60,649 nt of DNA from an uncultured Pelagibacteraceae bacterium (lineage in GTDB: Bacteria; Pseudomonadota; Alphaproteobacteria; Pelagibacterales; Pelagibacteraceae), in the NCBI GenBank assembly GCA_902596205.1, contig CACJSY010000007.1, positions 1-60,649 on the forward strand. The letters are read 5' to 3'. The notes under the pieces were generated by a model. That model ran no database searches and had not been told where the DNA came from. It saw only the letters and a program-made list of their open reading frames with translations. Position 1 is the first letter of the stretch; every line of letters starts with the position of its first letter. Made by a program: the position numbers and the translations under genes. Positions 39,156 to 48,381 of this stretch are shown here, in pieces.

Positions 39156-40612
39156 TGGCTGATATTACAAATCAAAGTCTAAATGATATTATAGAAAACT
39201 TAAAAAAGAAAAAAGTCTCCTCTACAGATTTAACTAAAGCATATATAAAAAATATTGAAAGCGCAAAAAAGTTAAATGCATTTGTAACTACAACATTTGA
39301 TCAAGCTTTAGATAAAGCTAAACAATTTGATAAAAAACCAAATTTTGATCAATTACTTCCAGGAATTCCTTTAGCCGTAAAAGATCTATTTTGTACAGAA
39401 AATATAAAAACAACTGCAGGAAGTAACATTTTAAATAATTTTATTCCATCCTATGAGTCAACAGTTACAAAAAATTTATGGGACAATGGATCATTTCTTT
39501 TAGGAAAATTAAATTGTGATGAGTTTGCGATGGGCTCTTCTAATGAGACAAGTCATTACGGAAATGTAATAAATCCTGTTGGAGATCAACTAGTACCCGG
39601 TGGTTCATCAGGAGGTTCTTCATCTGCTTTAGCCGCAGACTTAACTCCAGCTACGATTGGAACAGATACAGGTGGATCAATTCGTCAGCCAGCCTCTTTT
39701 ACAGGCACTGTAGGTTTAAAACCAACTTATGGTTTATGTTCTAGATGGGGTATCGTTGCTTTTGCATCTTCTTTAGATCAGGCAGGCCCAATGACAAAAA
39801 CAATAAAAGATTGTGCAATCATGCTGGAGTCAATGTCTGGCTTTGATGAAAAAGACTCTACTTCGATAAATAAAAAGAAAGAACAATATTCAAAAAATTT
39901 AAAAGATAATATTAAAGGTTTAAAAATTGGAATTCCAAAAGAATATCGTGTTGACAATATGCCAAAAGAAATTGATGAACTTTGGGAAAAAGGAAAAAAG
40001 ATATTAAAAGATCTTGGCGCACAATTAATTGATATTTCATTGCCTCATACAAAATATGCTTTACCTACTTATTATATAGTTGCTCCGGCTGAAGCCTCAT
40101 CCAATTTAGCCAGATATGATGGAGTTAGATATGGTTATAGATCAAAGCAAGGAAAAGATTTAATCGAAATGTATGAAAAAACTCGGTCCGAAGGTTTTGG
40201 AGATGAAGTCAAACGTAGAATACTAATTGGTACTTATGTTCTTTCATCAGGTTATTATGATGCTTATTACCTTAAAGCACAAAAAGTAAGACAACTAATT
40301 AAAAAAGATTTTGATGATAGTTTTACAAAAATAGATGCAATTCTAACACCATCAACGCCAAGTTCTGCATTCAAAATAGGGGAGAAAACTAATGATCCTG
40401 TTTCAATGTATTTAAATGATATTTTTACTGTACCTGTAAATTTAGCTGGTCTTCCAGCTTTATCATTGCCTGCTGGAGTTGATAAGAAAGGTTTTCCTTT
40501 AGGTTTGCAACTTATTGGTAAAGCATTAGACGAGCAAAAAATTCTTAATATTGGTTACGCATTTGAAAAAAATTGTGGTTTTAAAAATGAAATTAAAAAG
40601 TGGTGGTCATGA
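39155..40612 (+). CDS. gatA: Asp-tRNA(Asn)/Glu-tRNA(Gln) amidotransferase subunit A
   Basis: GatA is the glutaminase subunit, of the amidase-signature family, which supplies ammonia to GatB. The 485-residue product has the catalytic lysine in [12 protein letters not shown] (about residue 75), the Ser-rich block [14 protein letters not shown] and the nucleophile serine in [12 protein letters not shown] (near residue 178). Length is normal. It overlaps gatB by four bases (ATGA). Confidence 0.97.
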   Translation: MADITNQSLNDIIENLKKKKVSSTDLTKAYIKNIESAKKLNAFVTTTFDQALDKAKQFDKKPNFDQLLPGIPLAVKDLFCTENIKTTAGSNILNNFIPSYESTVTKNLWDNGSFLLGKLNCDEFAMGSSNETSHYGNVINPVGDQLVPGGSSGGSSSALAADLTPATIGTDTGGSIRQPASFTGTVGLKPTYGLCSRWGIVAFASSLDQAGPMTKTIKDCAIMLESMSGFDEKDSTSINKKKEQYSKNLKDNIKGLKIGIPKEYRVDNMPKEIDELWEKGKKILKDLGAQLIDISLPHTKYALPTYYIVAPAEASSNLARYDGVRYGYRSKQGKDLIEMYEKTRSEGFGDEVKRRILIGTYVLSSGYYDAYYLKAQKVRQLIKKDFDDSFTKIDAILTPSTPSSAFKIGEKTNDPVSMYLNDIFTVPVNLAGLPALSLPAGVDKKGFPLGLQLIGKALDEQKILNIGYAFEKNCGFKNEIKKWWS

Positions 40613-42078
40613 GTAAAGAAAAATTTGATTATTTTATAAAGGGAGAAAAAGGAAAATATGAAGTCGTAATAGGTCTCGAAGTTCATGCTCAAGTTTTATC
40701 TAAATCTAAACTTTTTTCCGGTTCATCAACTAAATTTGGTGCTGATCCTAATAACCAGGTGAGTTTGATTGACTCTGCTTTTCCAGGAATGTTACCGGTC
40801 ATCAACGAAGAATGTGTAAAGCAAGCAATAAGAACTGGGCTTGGTTTAAATGCTAAAATAAATAATTACTCAGTTTTTGATAGAAAAAATTATTTCTATG
40901 CAGATTTACCTCAAGGTTATCAAATATCCCAATATAAGAATCCTATCGTAGGAGAGGGCAAAGTTTTGCTAGATATGCCTTATGGGTCAAAAGAAATTGG
41001 TATAGAGAGACTTCATCTCGAGCAAGATGCAGGTAAAAGCATTCATGATATGGATCCATCTAATACCTACGTAGATTTAAATCGCTCAGGAATCGCTTTA
41101 ATGGAAATAGTCAGCAAACCAGATCTTAGATCACCAGATGAGGTTAATGCCTACATAAAAAAATTAAGATCAATCATGAGATATTTAGGAACCTGTGATG
41201 GAAATATGCAAGAGGGATCACTTAGAGCAGATGTAAACGTATCTGTAAGAAAAGAAGGTGATACAAATTTTGGAACACGTTGTGAAATCAAAAATGTAAA
41301 TTCTATAAAATTTATGCAGATGGCAATAGAATATGAAGCTGCAAGACAAGTTGAACTAATAGAAAATGGTGAAAAAATAGATCAAGAAACAAGACTTTTC
41401 GACACAAAAAAAAATGAAACAAGATCAATGAGATCAAAAGAAGATGCACATGATTATAGATATTTTCCTGATCCAGATCTTCTTCCATTAAAGTTAGAAC
41501 AAAAATTAATCAATGACTTAAAAAAATCTCTTCCAGAGCTTCCTGATAAAAAAAAGGAAAGATTTGTAAAAGAATATGGACTAAATGCATATGAAGCAAA
41601 TGTTTTAGTCTCAGAAAAAGAAATATCTGACTATTACGAAGAAGTTGCAAAACTATCTGATAAAAAACTTGCAGCTACTTGGATGATGGGGGATTTATTT
41701 GCAATGTTAAATGATAGGGGGCTTGATATATCAAAATCTCCTATATCAGCAAAACATTTCGCAGAGTTAGTTCAAGCAATTAAATCTGGAGAAATTTCAG
41801 GAAGAATAGCAAAAGAAGTTTTCGAAATTATGGTTGAAAGCGGAGATAATCCAAAAAAAATTATAGAATCAAAAGGAATGAAGCAGCAAAGTGATCCTAA
41901 AGAATTAGAGAAGATGATAAATGAAATATTATCAAAAAATAAAGATAAAGTTGATCAATACAAAGCTGGAAAAGAAAAATTATTTGGTTTTTTTGTTGGA
42001 CAGGTTATGAAATTATCTGGTGGAAAAGCAAATCCTCAATTAACAAACGAGATTCTAAAAAAACTTTTAAAAGGCTAA
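40609..42078 (+). CDS. gatB: Asp-tRNA(Asn)/Glu-tRNA(Gln) amidotransferase subunit B
   Basis: GatB binds the misacylated tRNA, activates it with ATP and transfers the ammonia. The 489-residue product starts [10 protein letters not shown] take the ATG at 40609, which overlaps the gatA stop, over an in-frame GTG three codons upstream. The family blocks [30 protein letters not shown] and [11 protein letters not shown] are present, and the C-terminal GatB/YqeY tail domain covers about residues 330-489. Length is normal. Confidence 0.97.
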   Translation: MSKEKFDYFIKGEKGKYEVVIGLEVHAQVLSKSKLFSGSSTKFGADPNNQVSLIDSAFPGMLPVINEECVKQAIRTGLGLNAKINNYSVFDRKNYFYADLPQGYQISQYKNPIVGEGKVLLDMPYGSKEIGIERLHLEQDAGKSIHDMDPSNTYVDLNRSGIALMEIVSKPDLRSPDEVNAYIKKLRSIMRYLGTCDGNMQEGSLRADVNVSVRKEGDTNFGTRCEIKNVNSIKFMQMAIEYEAARQVELIENGEKIDQETRLFDTKKNETRSMRSKEDAHDYRYFPDPDLLPLKLEQKLINDLKKSLPELPDKKKERFVKEYGLNAYEANVLVSEKEISDYYEEVAKLSDKKLAATWMMGDLFAMLNDRGLDISKSPISAKHFAELVQAIKSGEISGRIAKEVFEIMVESGDNPKKIIESKGMKQQSDPKELEKMINEILSKNKDKVDQYKAGKEKLFGFFVGQVMKLSGGKANPQLTNEILKKLLKG

Positions 42079-42080
42079 TT

Positions 42081-42734
42081 ATGCCTAAAAAATTAGATTT
42101 AACAGATAATCTTGAAAAGTATATTATTGACCATTCTGATGATCTTACTGACGTTCAAAAAGAGATCTTAAATTATAATCTTAGTCTTGGTGATCAAAAG
42201 AAATTACAAATTTCTATTTCACAAGCGCAATTTCTTCAAACATTAATTAAAACATCTAATACAAAAAAAGTTTTAGAAATTGGAAGTTTTACAGGTTTTA
42301 GCGCTTTATCAATGGCCTTATCATTACCTGATGATGGATCTTTAATTAGCTTAGATAAAAACGTTGAATTTAGTAAAAAAGCAAAATCTTTTTATGATAA
42401 AGCTAATGAAAACAAGATAACACAAATTATAAAGCCAGCAATTGAGAGTTTGAAAGAACTAGAAAATGCTAAACAAAAATTTGATCTGGTTTTTATTGAT
42501 GCAGATAAAGAAAATTATATAAATTATTATGAAAAAAGTATTGTATTAATTGGTAAAAATGGACTTATTATAATTGATAATGTCTTATGGCATGGTGAGG
42601 TAGCCAATAATTCAAAAAATGATAAATTCACCAATATCATTAGAGAATTTAACAAATATATAAAAAACGATAATAGAGTGATAAAAAATATCATTCCCAT
42701 TGGTGATGGATTAACAATTTGTATTAAAAAATAA
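42081..42734 (+). CDS. Class I SAM-dependent O-methyltransferase (Methyltransf_3 type)
   Basis: The 217-residue protein resembles caffeoyl-CoA/catechol-type O-methyltransferases. It has the SAM-binding motif VLEIGSFTGFSALSMA (about residues 65-80), the acidic LISLDKN motif, FDLVFIDADKENY with metal-binding acidic residues, and IIDNVLWHGEV. Such enzymes methylate hydroxyls of small aromatic molecules, or in some bacteria a tRNA wobble base (TrmR); the substrate here is unknown. It lies between gatB and trhO with gaps of two bases and a shared base, so it is part of that operon, where two neighbours act on tRNA. Confidence 0.85.
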   Translation: MPKKLDLTDNLEKYIIDHSDDLTDVQKEILNYNLSLGDQKKLQISISQAQFLQTLIKTSNTKKVLEIGSFTGFSALSMALSLPDDGSLISLDKNVEFSKKAKSFYDKANENKITQIIKPAIESLKELENAKQKFDLVFIDADKENYINYYEKSIVLIGKNGLIIIDNVLWHGEVANNSKNDKFTNIIREFNKYIKNDNRVIKNIIPIGDGLTICIKK

Positions 42735-43639
42735 TGTTCACTGTTTTTGGATTTTATAAGTTTAAGAAAATTAATTATTTGAAGAAAAATAAAGAGTTTC
42801 TGCAAAGCGAAATTTTAAAAAATAACATAAGTGGTACAATTATACTTTCCCAAGAAGGAATCAATGGAACCATTGCTGGAAAGAGGAGAAATATTAGCCA
42901 GATAATTAAATCTTTAAAAAAAGTATTTAATTTTAAAGATTTTGACAGTAAGAATATGTCTCAAAGTCATTTTCAACCATTCCACAAAGGTAAAATAAAA
43001 ATAAAAAATGAAGTTGTTCCACTAGGTTTAAAAATAAATTCAAATAATAAAAAACTTAATAGATATATTTCTGGAAAATCATGGAACAAACTTATTTCAA
43101 ATAAAGAAACTTTAGTTGTAGATGCTAGAAAGCCATTTGAATACGATGTAGGTACTTTTAAAAATTCTATAAATCCAAATATTCAAAATTTTAGAGATTT
43201 TCCAAAATATCTTAAAAAAATCGATAAAGCAAAACCTGTAGCGATGTTTTGCACTGGGGGTATTAGGTGTGAAAAAGCCTCAATATTTTTAAAAAGAAAA
43301 GGTTTTAAGAATGTTTTCCAGTTAAAAGGCGGGATACTTAATTATTTAAATAAAACCGAAAAAAAAGACAGTCTATGGAAAGGTGAGTGTTTTGTTTTTG
43401 ATAATAGAGTATCTCTTAAACACAAATTAAAACAAGGAACCTACTCCGTATGTAGTGGTTGTAGAAAACCTTTTTCACCAAAAGACAAAAAATCTAACAA
43501 ATATGAGGAGGGTGTTTCATGTCCTAGGTGTTATGACACACTCTCAAATTCACAAAAAACTAGATTTCGTATGAGGCAAAATCAAATTAACCTTGCTAAA
43601 AAAGCTGGAAGAAAGCATAAGTTCCAAAAGGAATTTTAA
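42734..43639 (+). CDS. trhO: tRNA uridine-34 hydroxylase TrhO (rhodanese family)
   Basis: TrhO (YceA) introduces a 5-hydroxyl at wobble uridine 34 of certain tRNAs. The 301-residue protein has the YceA N-terminal acylphosphatase-like domain (with LSQEGINGTIAG at about 37-48) and a rhodanese domain with VVDARKPFEYDVGTF and the active cysteine in MFCTGGIRCEKAS (about residue 177). A C-terminal Cys-rich zinc-like section follows (CSGCRKPF ... CPRCYD). Length is typical. It shares a base with the methyltransferase stop. Confidence 0.92.
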   Translation: MFTVFGFYKFKKINYLKKNKEFLQSEILKNNISGTIILSQEGINGTIAGKRRNISQIIKSLKKVFNFKDFDSKNMSQSHFQPFHKGKIKIKNEVVPLGLKINSNNKKLNRYISGKSWNKLISNKETLVVDARKPFEYDVGTFKNSINPNIQNFRDFPKYLKKIDKAKPVAMFCTGGIRCEKASIFLKRKGFKNVFQLKGGILNYLNKTEKKDSLWKGECFVFDNRVSLKHKLKQGTYSVCSGCRKPFSPKDKKSNKYEEGVSCPRCYDTLSNSQKTRFRMRQNQINLAKKAGRKHKFQKEF

Positions 43640-43641
43640 TT

Positions 43642-45003
43642 ATGGATTTGACGAAAGGTTCGATTTGGCAGCTTCTTAGAAAAGTAACCATACCTGCAAG
43701 TACAGGGTCTCTCTTTCAAACTTTTTACAATCTAGTCGATACTTATTTTGCTGGAAGAATTTCACCAGAAGCGCTAGCTGCAATTGCAAAATCCTGGCCA
43801 ATTTATTTTATAGCAATAGCTGTTGCAGTCGGTATTGGAGCTGGAACTACAGCTCTAATTAGTAATTCAATTGGAGCCAAAGAGGATAGGAAAGCATCAA
43901 TGTACGTTGCGCAGTCAATAGTATTAGCAATTGTAATTTCAATTTTTGTAACGTTATTTGGCTTAAACTTTTCTGATGAACTTTTAAGAATTATGGGTTC
44001 CACTGAAGAGAGTATAATCTTAACACGTGAATATTTAGATATTATTTTTTTTGGTGCTATCATTGTATTAGTTCAATTATCTTTGAATGGAACTTTAAAT
44101 GCTCAAGGTGATACAAAAAGTTATAGAAATGTTTTAATTTTCACCTTTTTCTTAAATATTTTTTTAAATCCATTATTTATTTTTGGTTACGGATTTATAC
44201 CAGCATTTGGAATTGCAGGTTTAGCTATCGCTACGCTAGTTTCTCAGTGTATTGGTTTAATATATTTAGCTAATAAAGTTTATTGCTGTAAATTAAAAAA
44301 ATTCCTTTATCCAGAATGCTTCAAACCCAAAATAAATTACCTAAGCTCGCTTTTTAAACAATCAGTGCCAATAATGTTTACTATGTTGATGATAATGTTT
44401 GGAGTATTTAACATTTTCTATTTTGTTGGTCAGTTTGGAGAATTAGCAACAGCGGGTTATGGTACTGCTGTAAGAATAGAACAAGTTTTATTGTTACCAG
44501 TCATAGGCTTAAATACCGCTGTTTTGTCAATTGCAGGTCAAAATTTCGGAGCAAAAATGTATTTCAGAGTAAAAGAAGTATATGGAAAAGCTCTAATGTT
44601 TGGCTCTGGATTTATGGTATTAGCAGGTATATTTGTTTATCTAACTTCAGAAATTATAATTTCTTTTTTCACGAATGATTTAGAAGTTATTCGAAGAGGA
44701 GCACTTTACTTACAAGTTGCAGCTTTAATTGGGCCCGTGTATCCAGTTTTCTTTATTACTTCTGCTTTATTCCAGGCACTCAAAAGACCTATTTACAGTC
44801 TATATATGACAATACTCAGATTAACTTTAATACCATTTATGTCGTTATGGTATGTCATAAATATTAGAAATGGTGAATATCAAGATATTTTCTACACAAT
44901 TTTAGTAACAAATTGGATGATGGGATTAGTTGTATTAACTTTTGTACCATTTTTTTTAAAGAGAGTATTTAGGATTTCATTTAAAAAATTATTTGTATTT
45001 TAG
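43642..45003 (+). CDS. MATE family efflux transporter
   Basis: This is a 453-residue inner-membrane protein with about twelve hydrophobic segments in two similar halves. The N-terminal half begins IWQLLRKVTIPASTGSLFQTFYNLVD and the PEALAAIAKSWP segment is typical of NorM/DinF-like MATE exporters, which expel cationic drugs or metabolites using Na+ or H+. The second half starts near residue 235 with FKQSVPIMFTMLM. The substrate cannot be read from sequence. It follows trhO by two bases; its 3' end overlaps the convergent ABC permease by 15 bases. Confidence 0.9.
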   Translation: MDLTKGSIWQLLRKVTIPASTGSLFQTFYNLVDTYFAGRISPEALAAIAKSWPIYFIAIAVAVGIGAGTTALISNSIGAKEDRKASMYVAQSIVLAIVISIFVTLFGLNFSDELLRIMGSTEESIILTREYLDIIFFGAIIVLVQLSLNGTLNAQGDTKSYRNVLIFTFFLNIFLNPLFIFGYGFIPAFGIAGLAIATLVSQCIGLIYLANKVYCCKLKKFLYPECFKPKINYLSSLFKQSVPIMFTMLMIMFGVFNIFYFVGQFGELATAGYGTAVRIEQVLLLPVIGLNTAVLSIAGQNFGAKMYFRVKEVYGKALMFGSGFMVLAGIFVYLTSEIIISFFTNDLEVIRRGALYLQVAALIGPVYPVFFITSALFQALKRPIYSLYMTILRLTLIPFMSLWYVINIRNGEYQDIFYTILVTNWMMGLVVLTFVPFFLKRVFRISFKKLFVF

Positions 45004-45723
45004 TTTATTCTCTAATTTTCTCACAAAATAAGATACTACTAAGATTAGTACTAAGTATTCCAAAATTAAAAAAGTGTATATTTCTAGAGGTCTATAGGTA
45101 GTAGTGACTAGCTCATTAGCTTTTCTTGTTAAATCTCCTATCCCTATAATTGATACTAGAGAGGACATTTTTAATACATAAACAAATTGATTTCCCATAG
45201 CTGGTAATACAACTTTAATCGCTTGCGGAAGAATTACTAATCTCATTTTTCTCCAAAAATCCATTCCAAGGGACTCAGATACTTCGTGTTGCCCTTTCGA
45301 AATAGAATTAATTCCAGCCCTAAAAATTTCAGCTTGAAACGCACTTTCACTAATGGTCAAAGCTATTATTCCAGAAACAAATGGTGAGAAACTCACACCA
45401 ATCATGATTGGTAGGCCATAATAAATCCAAAGAATTAAAACTAATAAAGGGATTGCTCTAACAATTTCTACGTATGTTATATTAAAATAACTTAAGAATT
45501 TATTATTAGATAATGAAGGCAGAGCAACGATCAGACCGATAATCATTGCTAGAATTATTGAAACTATTGAAATATAAATAGTAGTTGTAATTCCGCTAAT
45601 TAAAAATTTTAGATTAGTTAAACCATCTATATTGTCTGGACTTAATATATACCAACCCCATTCATAGTTTGAACTACATCCTTGAAGTAAAAAAAGAATA
45701 GAAATTATTTTTAAAAATTTCAC
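44989..45723 (-). CDS. Amino-acid-type ABC transporter permease with lipobox-like N-terminus
   Basis: The 244-residue protein is a HisM/GlnP-family permease: about five membrane segments and the EAA loop HEVSESLGMDFWRKMRLVILPQ near residue 150, which contacts an ATPase. The N-terminus is unusual: MKFLKIISILFLLQGCSSNYE looks like a lipoprotein signal with Cys16 after LLQG, placed before the first permease helix that starts about residue 40. It follows the substrate-binding protein on the same strand, 41 bases downstream. No ATPase gene is in the window, so an ATPase encoded elsewhere must serve it. Confidence 0.88.
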   Translation of the reverse strand: MKFLKIISILFLLQGCSSNYEWGWYILSPDNIDGLTNLKFLISGITTTIYISIVSIILAMIIGLIVALPSLSNNKFLSYFNITYVEIVRAIPLLVLILWIYYGLPIMIGVSFSPFVSGIIALTISESAFQAEIFRAGINSISKGQHEVSESLGMDFWRKMRLVILPQAIKVVLPAMGNQFVYVLKMSSLVSIIGIGDLTRKANELVTTTYRPLEIYTFLILEYLVLILVVSYFVRKLENKLKYK

Positions 45724-45764
45724 TAATTGACTATATTTGTAAATGGAAGGTTTTGAAACTTAAA

Positions 45765-46535
45765 TTATAAGCTTTTTAGATCGTACTTTGCTAGCAATGT
45801 TTTGAAAAATCCAGATGATTGTTTTTTCTTAATCCAATTGCTCACGTAATCATTCCAAACTTTGTCACCCTTAGGAACCATCATAGCTAAAAATGCCGGA
45901 TTTTTTCCTCCATCTGGAACTATGGCTAATTGAGGATATTTAATAACTAGTTTGTTTGCTTCTGTTGAGCTTGTAATATTTCCATCAGCTCTTCCTGCTA
46001 AAACCTCTTGGAAATCTCTTGCAGGAGCTTCAACTGATCGAAGTTTTGACTTTGGAAAAAATTCTTTCGCTTTTTCTTCTTGAGATGTACCCAACGTTGT
46101 GGCTATTGTTACATTGCTACTATTTAAAGAATCCCAAGTCGAAAACTTTTTTAAATTCTTTTTTAAAACAAGTGGGACTGTAGCATATTTGTAGTAAGTA
46201 GTAGTAAACCCAGCCACCTCAGCTCTTTTTGGCGTTTTAGTTACGCTTGTTGAAATATCATATCTATCAGCTGTTATTCCTGCAACAATTGTTTTCCACT
46301 CAGCAGGCACAAATTTTACTTTTACTCCTAAATCTTTAGCTAGTTCATTCATCACATCAATATCAAATCCTTTGTATTTGTTTGTTGCAGGATCTTTCAT
46401 TGACATTGGATCCCAGTCTCCTGTTGTTCCAACTCTTAATTCACCACTTTTTTTGATTGCGTCTAATTTTGATGCCGCGTGAGCGGTTGTTGTTATAAGT
46501 AATACTAATAATATTGAAAAAACTTTTTTAATCAC
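45765..46535 (-). CDS. Periplasmic substrate-binding protein, amino acid ABC transporter type
   Basis: This 256-residue protein starts with a GTG and a clear signal peptide (residues about 1-20, ending AHA), followed by a SBP family 3 fold: [36 protein letters not shown] and [17 protein letters not shown]. Family members bind polar amino acids. The RVGTTGD opening and VPAEW segment also recall cyclohexadienyl dehydratase (PheC), which shares this fold, so an enzymatic role is an alternative. The adjacent permease gene favours transport. The ligand is unknown. Confidence 0.88.
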   Translation of the reverse strand: MIKKVFSILLVLLITTTAHAASKLDAIKKSGELRVGTTGDWDPMSMKDPATNKYKGFDIDVMNELAKDLGVKVKFVPAEWKTIVAGITADRYDISTSVTKTPKRAEVAGFTTTYYKYATVPLVLKKNLKKFSTWDSLNSSNVTIATTLGTSQEEKAKEFFPKSKLRSVEAPARDFQEVLAGRADGNITSSTEANKLVIKYPQLAIVPDGGKNPAFLAMMVPKGDKVWNDYVSNWIKKKQSSGFFKTLLAKYDLKSL

Positions 46536-46610
46536 ATGAAGTTAATAGCTAATCTCTCTCTTTTTTTCGATTTGCAATTTGACCCACTTTAACAATCTAT
46601 CGAAAGGGGG

Positions 46611-46640
46611 TTGACTGACAGGTAGTTTATCAGCTATAAA
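46611..46640 (+). promoter_or_regulatory. sigma-70 promoter for umuDC
   Basis: TTGACT (46611-46616) and TATAAA (46635-46640) are spaced by 18 bases, 20 bases before the umuD ATG. Both elements are near consensus. It lies in the 124-base spacer divergent from the substrate-binding protein gene; I see no other clear element in that gap besides the LexA box directly downstream. Confidence 0.75.
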
Positions 46641-46655
46641 GAACAAAACAAGAAC
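46641..46655 (+). promoter_or_regulatory. LexA (SOS) box GAAC-N7-GAAC
   Basis: GAAC (46641-46644) and GAAC (46652-46655) are separated by seven bases. This is the reverse complement of GTTC-N7-GTTC, the LexA operator established for alphaproteobacteria. It directly follows the -10 element and covers the expected transcription start of umuDC, the best position for repression. The downstream genes are classic SOS targets. Confidence 0.85.
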
Positions 46656-46659
46656 ATTT

Positions 46660-47055
46660 ATGAAGCTAACAATACCTTATTATCTGCATAAAGTGGGAGC
46701 TGGCTTTCCTTCCCCAGCAACAGATTACATCGAAGACGATATAGATTTAAACTCTCATCTAATAACAAATGCACCAGCTACTTTCATTATAAGAGTACAA
46801 GGTAAATCTATGACTAATGTTGGCATATATGATGGTGATTTATTAATAGTAGACAAAAGTTTAAATCCAAAAAATTTCTCCACCGTTATAGCAAATATTA
46901 ACGAAGAACTTGTAGTCAAAACTCTAGTTAAAAGCAAAGGCAACAACTACCTAACATCAGGCTCAAAAAATACATTAGACCGAATTAATCTAACAGACAA
47001 CCCAGAAATAATAATTTGGGGAGTAGTAACATATGTCATACACAAACAGCAGTAA
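46660..47055 (+). CDS. umuD: UmuD, self-cleaving SOS polymerase subunit
   Basis: UmuD is a LexA-like (S24) protein that, after RecA-stimulated self-cleavage, becomes part of translesion DNA polymerase V. The 131-residue product has the cleavage-site block AGFPSPATDY with Ala14-Gly15 where E. coli has Cys24-Gly25, the catalytic serine Ser50 in VQGKSM, and the catalytic lysine Lys87 in EELVVKTL. The N-terminal arm is ten residues shorter than in E. coli. It starts 20 bases after the promoter with a LexA box between, and overlaps umuC by 23 bases. Confidence 0.93.
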   Translation: MKLTIPYYLHKVGAGFPSPATDYIEDDIDLNSHLITNAPATFIIRVQGKSMTNVGIYDGDLLIVDKSLNPKNFSTVIANINEELVVKTLVKSKGNNYLTSGSKNTLDRINLTDNPEIIIWGVVTYVIHKQQ

Positions 47056-48310
47056 AAAAAAAGTTGCATTAATTGACTGTAATTCATTTTACGTTTCATG
47101 CGAAAGATTATTCAATCCTAAAATACAAAATGTACCAGTTGTTGTGCTATCCAATAATGACGGATGTGTAATATCAAGATCTACCGAAGCAAAAAAAATT
47201 GGAATAAAAATGGGAGAACCATATTTTAAAGTTAAAGATTTAGTTAAAAAAAATAACGTTCAGATATTTTCTTCAAATTATGCGTTGTACGGAGATCTTT
47301 CTAGACGAGTGATGAAAGTTTTAAAAGGCTTTACTGACAAAATTGAAATCTATTCTATAGATGAAGCATTCTTAGATTTGTCACATATTAAGGATGAACA
47401 AGTTGAAAATTATGGAAAACAAATAAGGGAAAGAGTTTTAAAATGGACAGGAATACCAACAAGTGTAGGAATTTCAAATACAAAAACTTTAAGCAAAGTT
47501 GCAAATCATATAGCTAAAAAAAATAAAGCAGGAGTAATATTTCTAAAAAAAAACATTGATACTATATTAAAAAATTTTGATATTGCAGATATATGGGGAG
47601 TAGGAAGACAATTATCAAAACTATATATTAAAAATGGAATAAACAATGCTTATAAATTGAAAAATATTTCAAATACATGGGTTAAAAAAAGCACAAATGT
47701 TTTAGGTGCGAAAACAGTAATGGAATTAAGAGGAATTCCTTGTATAGACTTAGAAACTGAAGAAACAAAAAGAAAAAGTTGTTGTGTATCAAGATCATTT
47801 GGAAAAAAAGTGGAAAGTTTAGATAAATTGAAAGAATCTATAACTACTCATTGCTTAAATGCAGCAGAAAAAATAAGAACAGATAAGCAAACTACAAGAG
47901 CAGTTACGGTATTTATAAGAACAAGCCCATTTGATAAAAATAGAAAATATTACTCTAATTCCATTACTATCGAACTACCAGTGGCAACTAATAACAGTAT
48001 AGAACTTGTAAAAACAGCTATTAGTGGACTTAAAAAAATTTACAAATACGGTTATTTCTATCAAAAAGCTGGGATCATCTTATCGAAACTCAGAGATGCC
48101 TCTGAAAAAGAATTAAATTTATTAGCGCCGATTTTAGAGAATAAATCCAAACCATTAATGAGAGCAATTGATTTTACCAATGCAAAATATGGTCGAAACG
48201 CAATTAGTATAGCTCAAGCTGGTATAAGCAATGATTGGAAAATGAGAAGAGAACATTCATCTAGAATAGATACCGCTTCATTTGACTTCTTGCCTAAAAT
48301 AAATATATAG
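47033..48310 (+). CDS. umuC: UmuC, Y-family DNA polymerase V catalytic subunit
   Basis: UmuC performs error-prone synthesis across lesions. The 425-residue protein carries the Y-family motifs VALIDCNSFYVSCERLFNPK (metal-binding Asp15) and IYSIDEAFLDLS (Asp110, Glu111), then the helix-hairpin-helix thumb (IADIWGVGRQLSKLY), little finger and a C-terminal DUF4113-like tail ending near RIDTASFDFLPKI. Length matches E. coli (422). Co-translated from inside umuD, it shares the SOS promoter. thiV and its riboswitch begin right after its stop. Confidence 0.95.
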   Translation: MSYTNSSKKKVALIDCNSFYVSCERLFNPKIQNVPVVVLSNNDGCVISRSTEAKKIGIKMGEPYFKVKDLVKKNNVQIFSSNYALYGDLSRRVMKVLKGFTDKIEIYSIDEAFLDLSHIKDEQVENYGKQIRERVLKWTGIPTSVGISNTKTLSKVANHIAKKNKAGVIFLKKNIDTILKNFDIADIWGVGRQLSKLYIKNGINNAYKLKNISNTWVKKSTNVLGAKTVMELRGIPCIDLETEETKRKSCCVSRSFGKKVESLDKLKESITTHCLNAAEKIRTDKQTTRAVTVFIRTSPFDKNRKYYSNSITIELPVATNNSIELVKTAISGLKKIYKYGYFYQKAGIILSKLRDASEKELNLLAPILENKSKPLMRAIDFTNAKYGRNAISIAQAGISNDWKMRREHSSRIDTASFDFLPKINI

Positions 48311-48313
48311 TTT

Positions 48314-48381
48314 GAATGTGGGGTGTCTAAAAGACTGAGATCATACCCAAAGAACCTGACCGGTAATTCAGTGAGGGAATT
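48314..48381 (+). promoter_or_regulatory. TPP riboswitch (THI element)
   Basis: The conserved thi-box blocks occur in order: GGGGTG (48320-48325), CTGAGA (48335-48340), CCC then AACCTGA (48353-48359) and GAGGGAA (48373-48379). GGGT can pair with ACCC (48321-48324 with 48345-48348) as P2, and GTCT/AGAC closes a very small P3. The final GAGGGA lies four bases or so before the ATG at 48382, so the same purine block is the only visible ribosome binding site. This implies translational control by thiamin pyrophosphate. Confidence 0.93.

Noticed and set aside
44989-45053. 15-base overlap of the MATE and permease 3' ends as a sign of annotation error
   Set aside because: Both C-termini are natural for their families and convergent overlaps of this size occur several times in the window.
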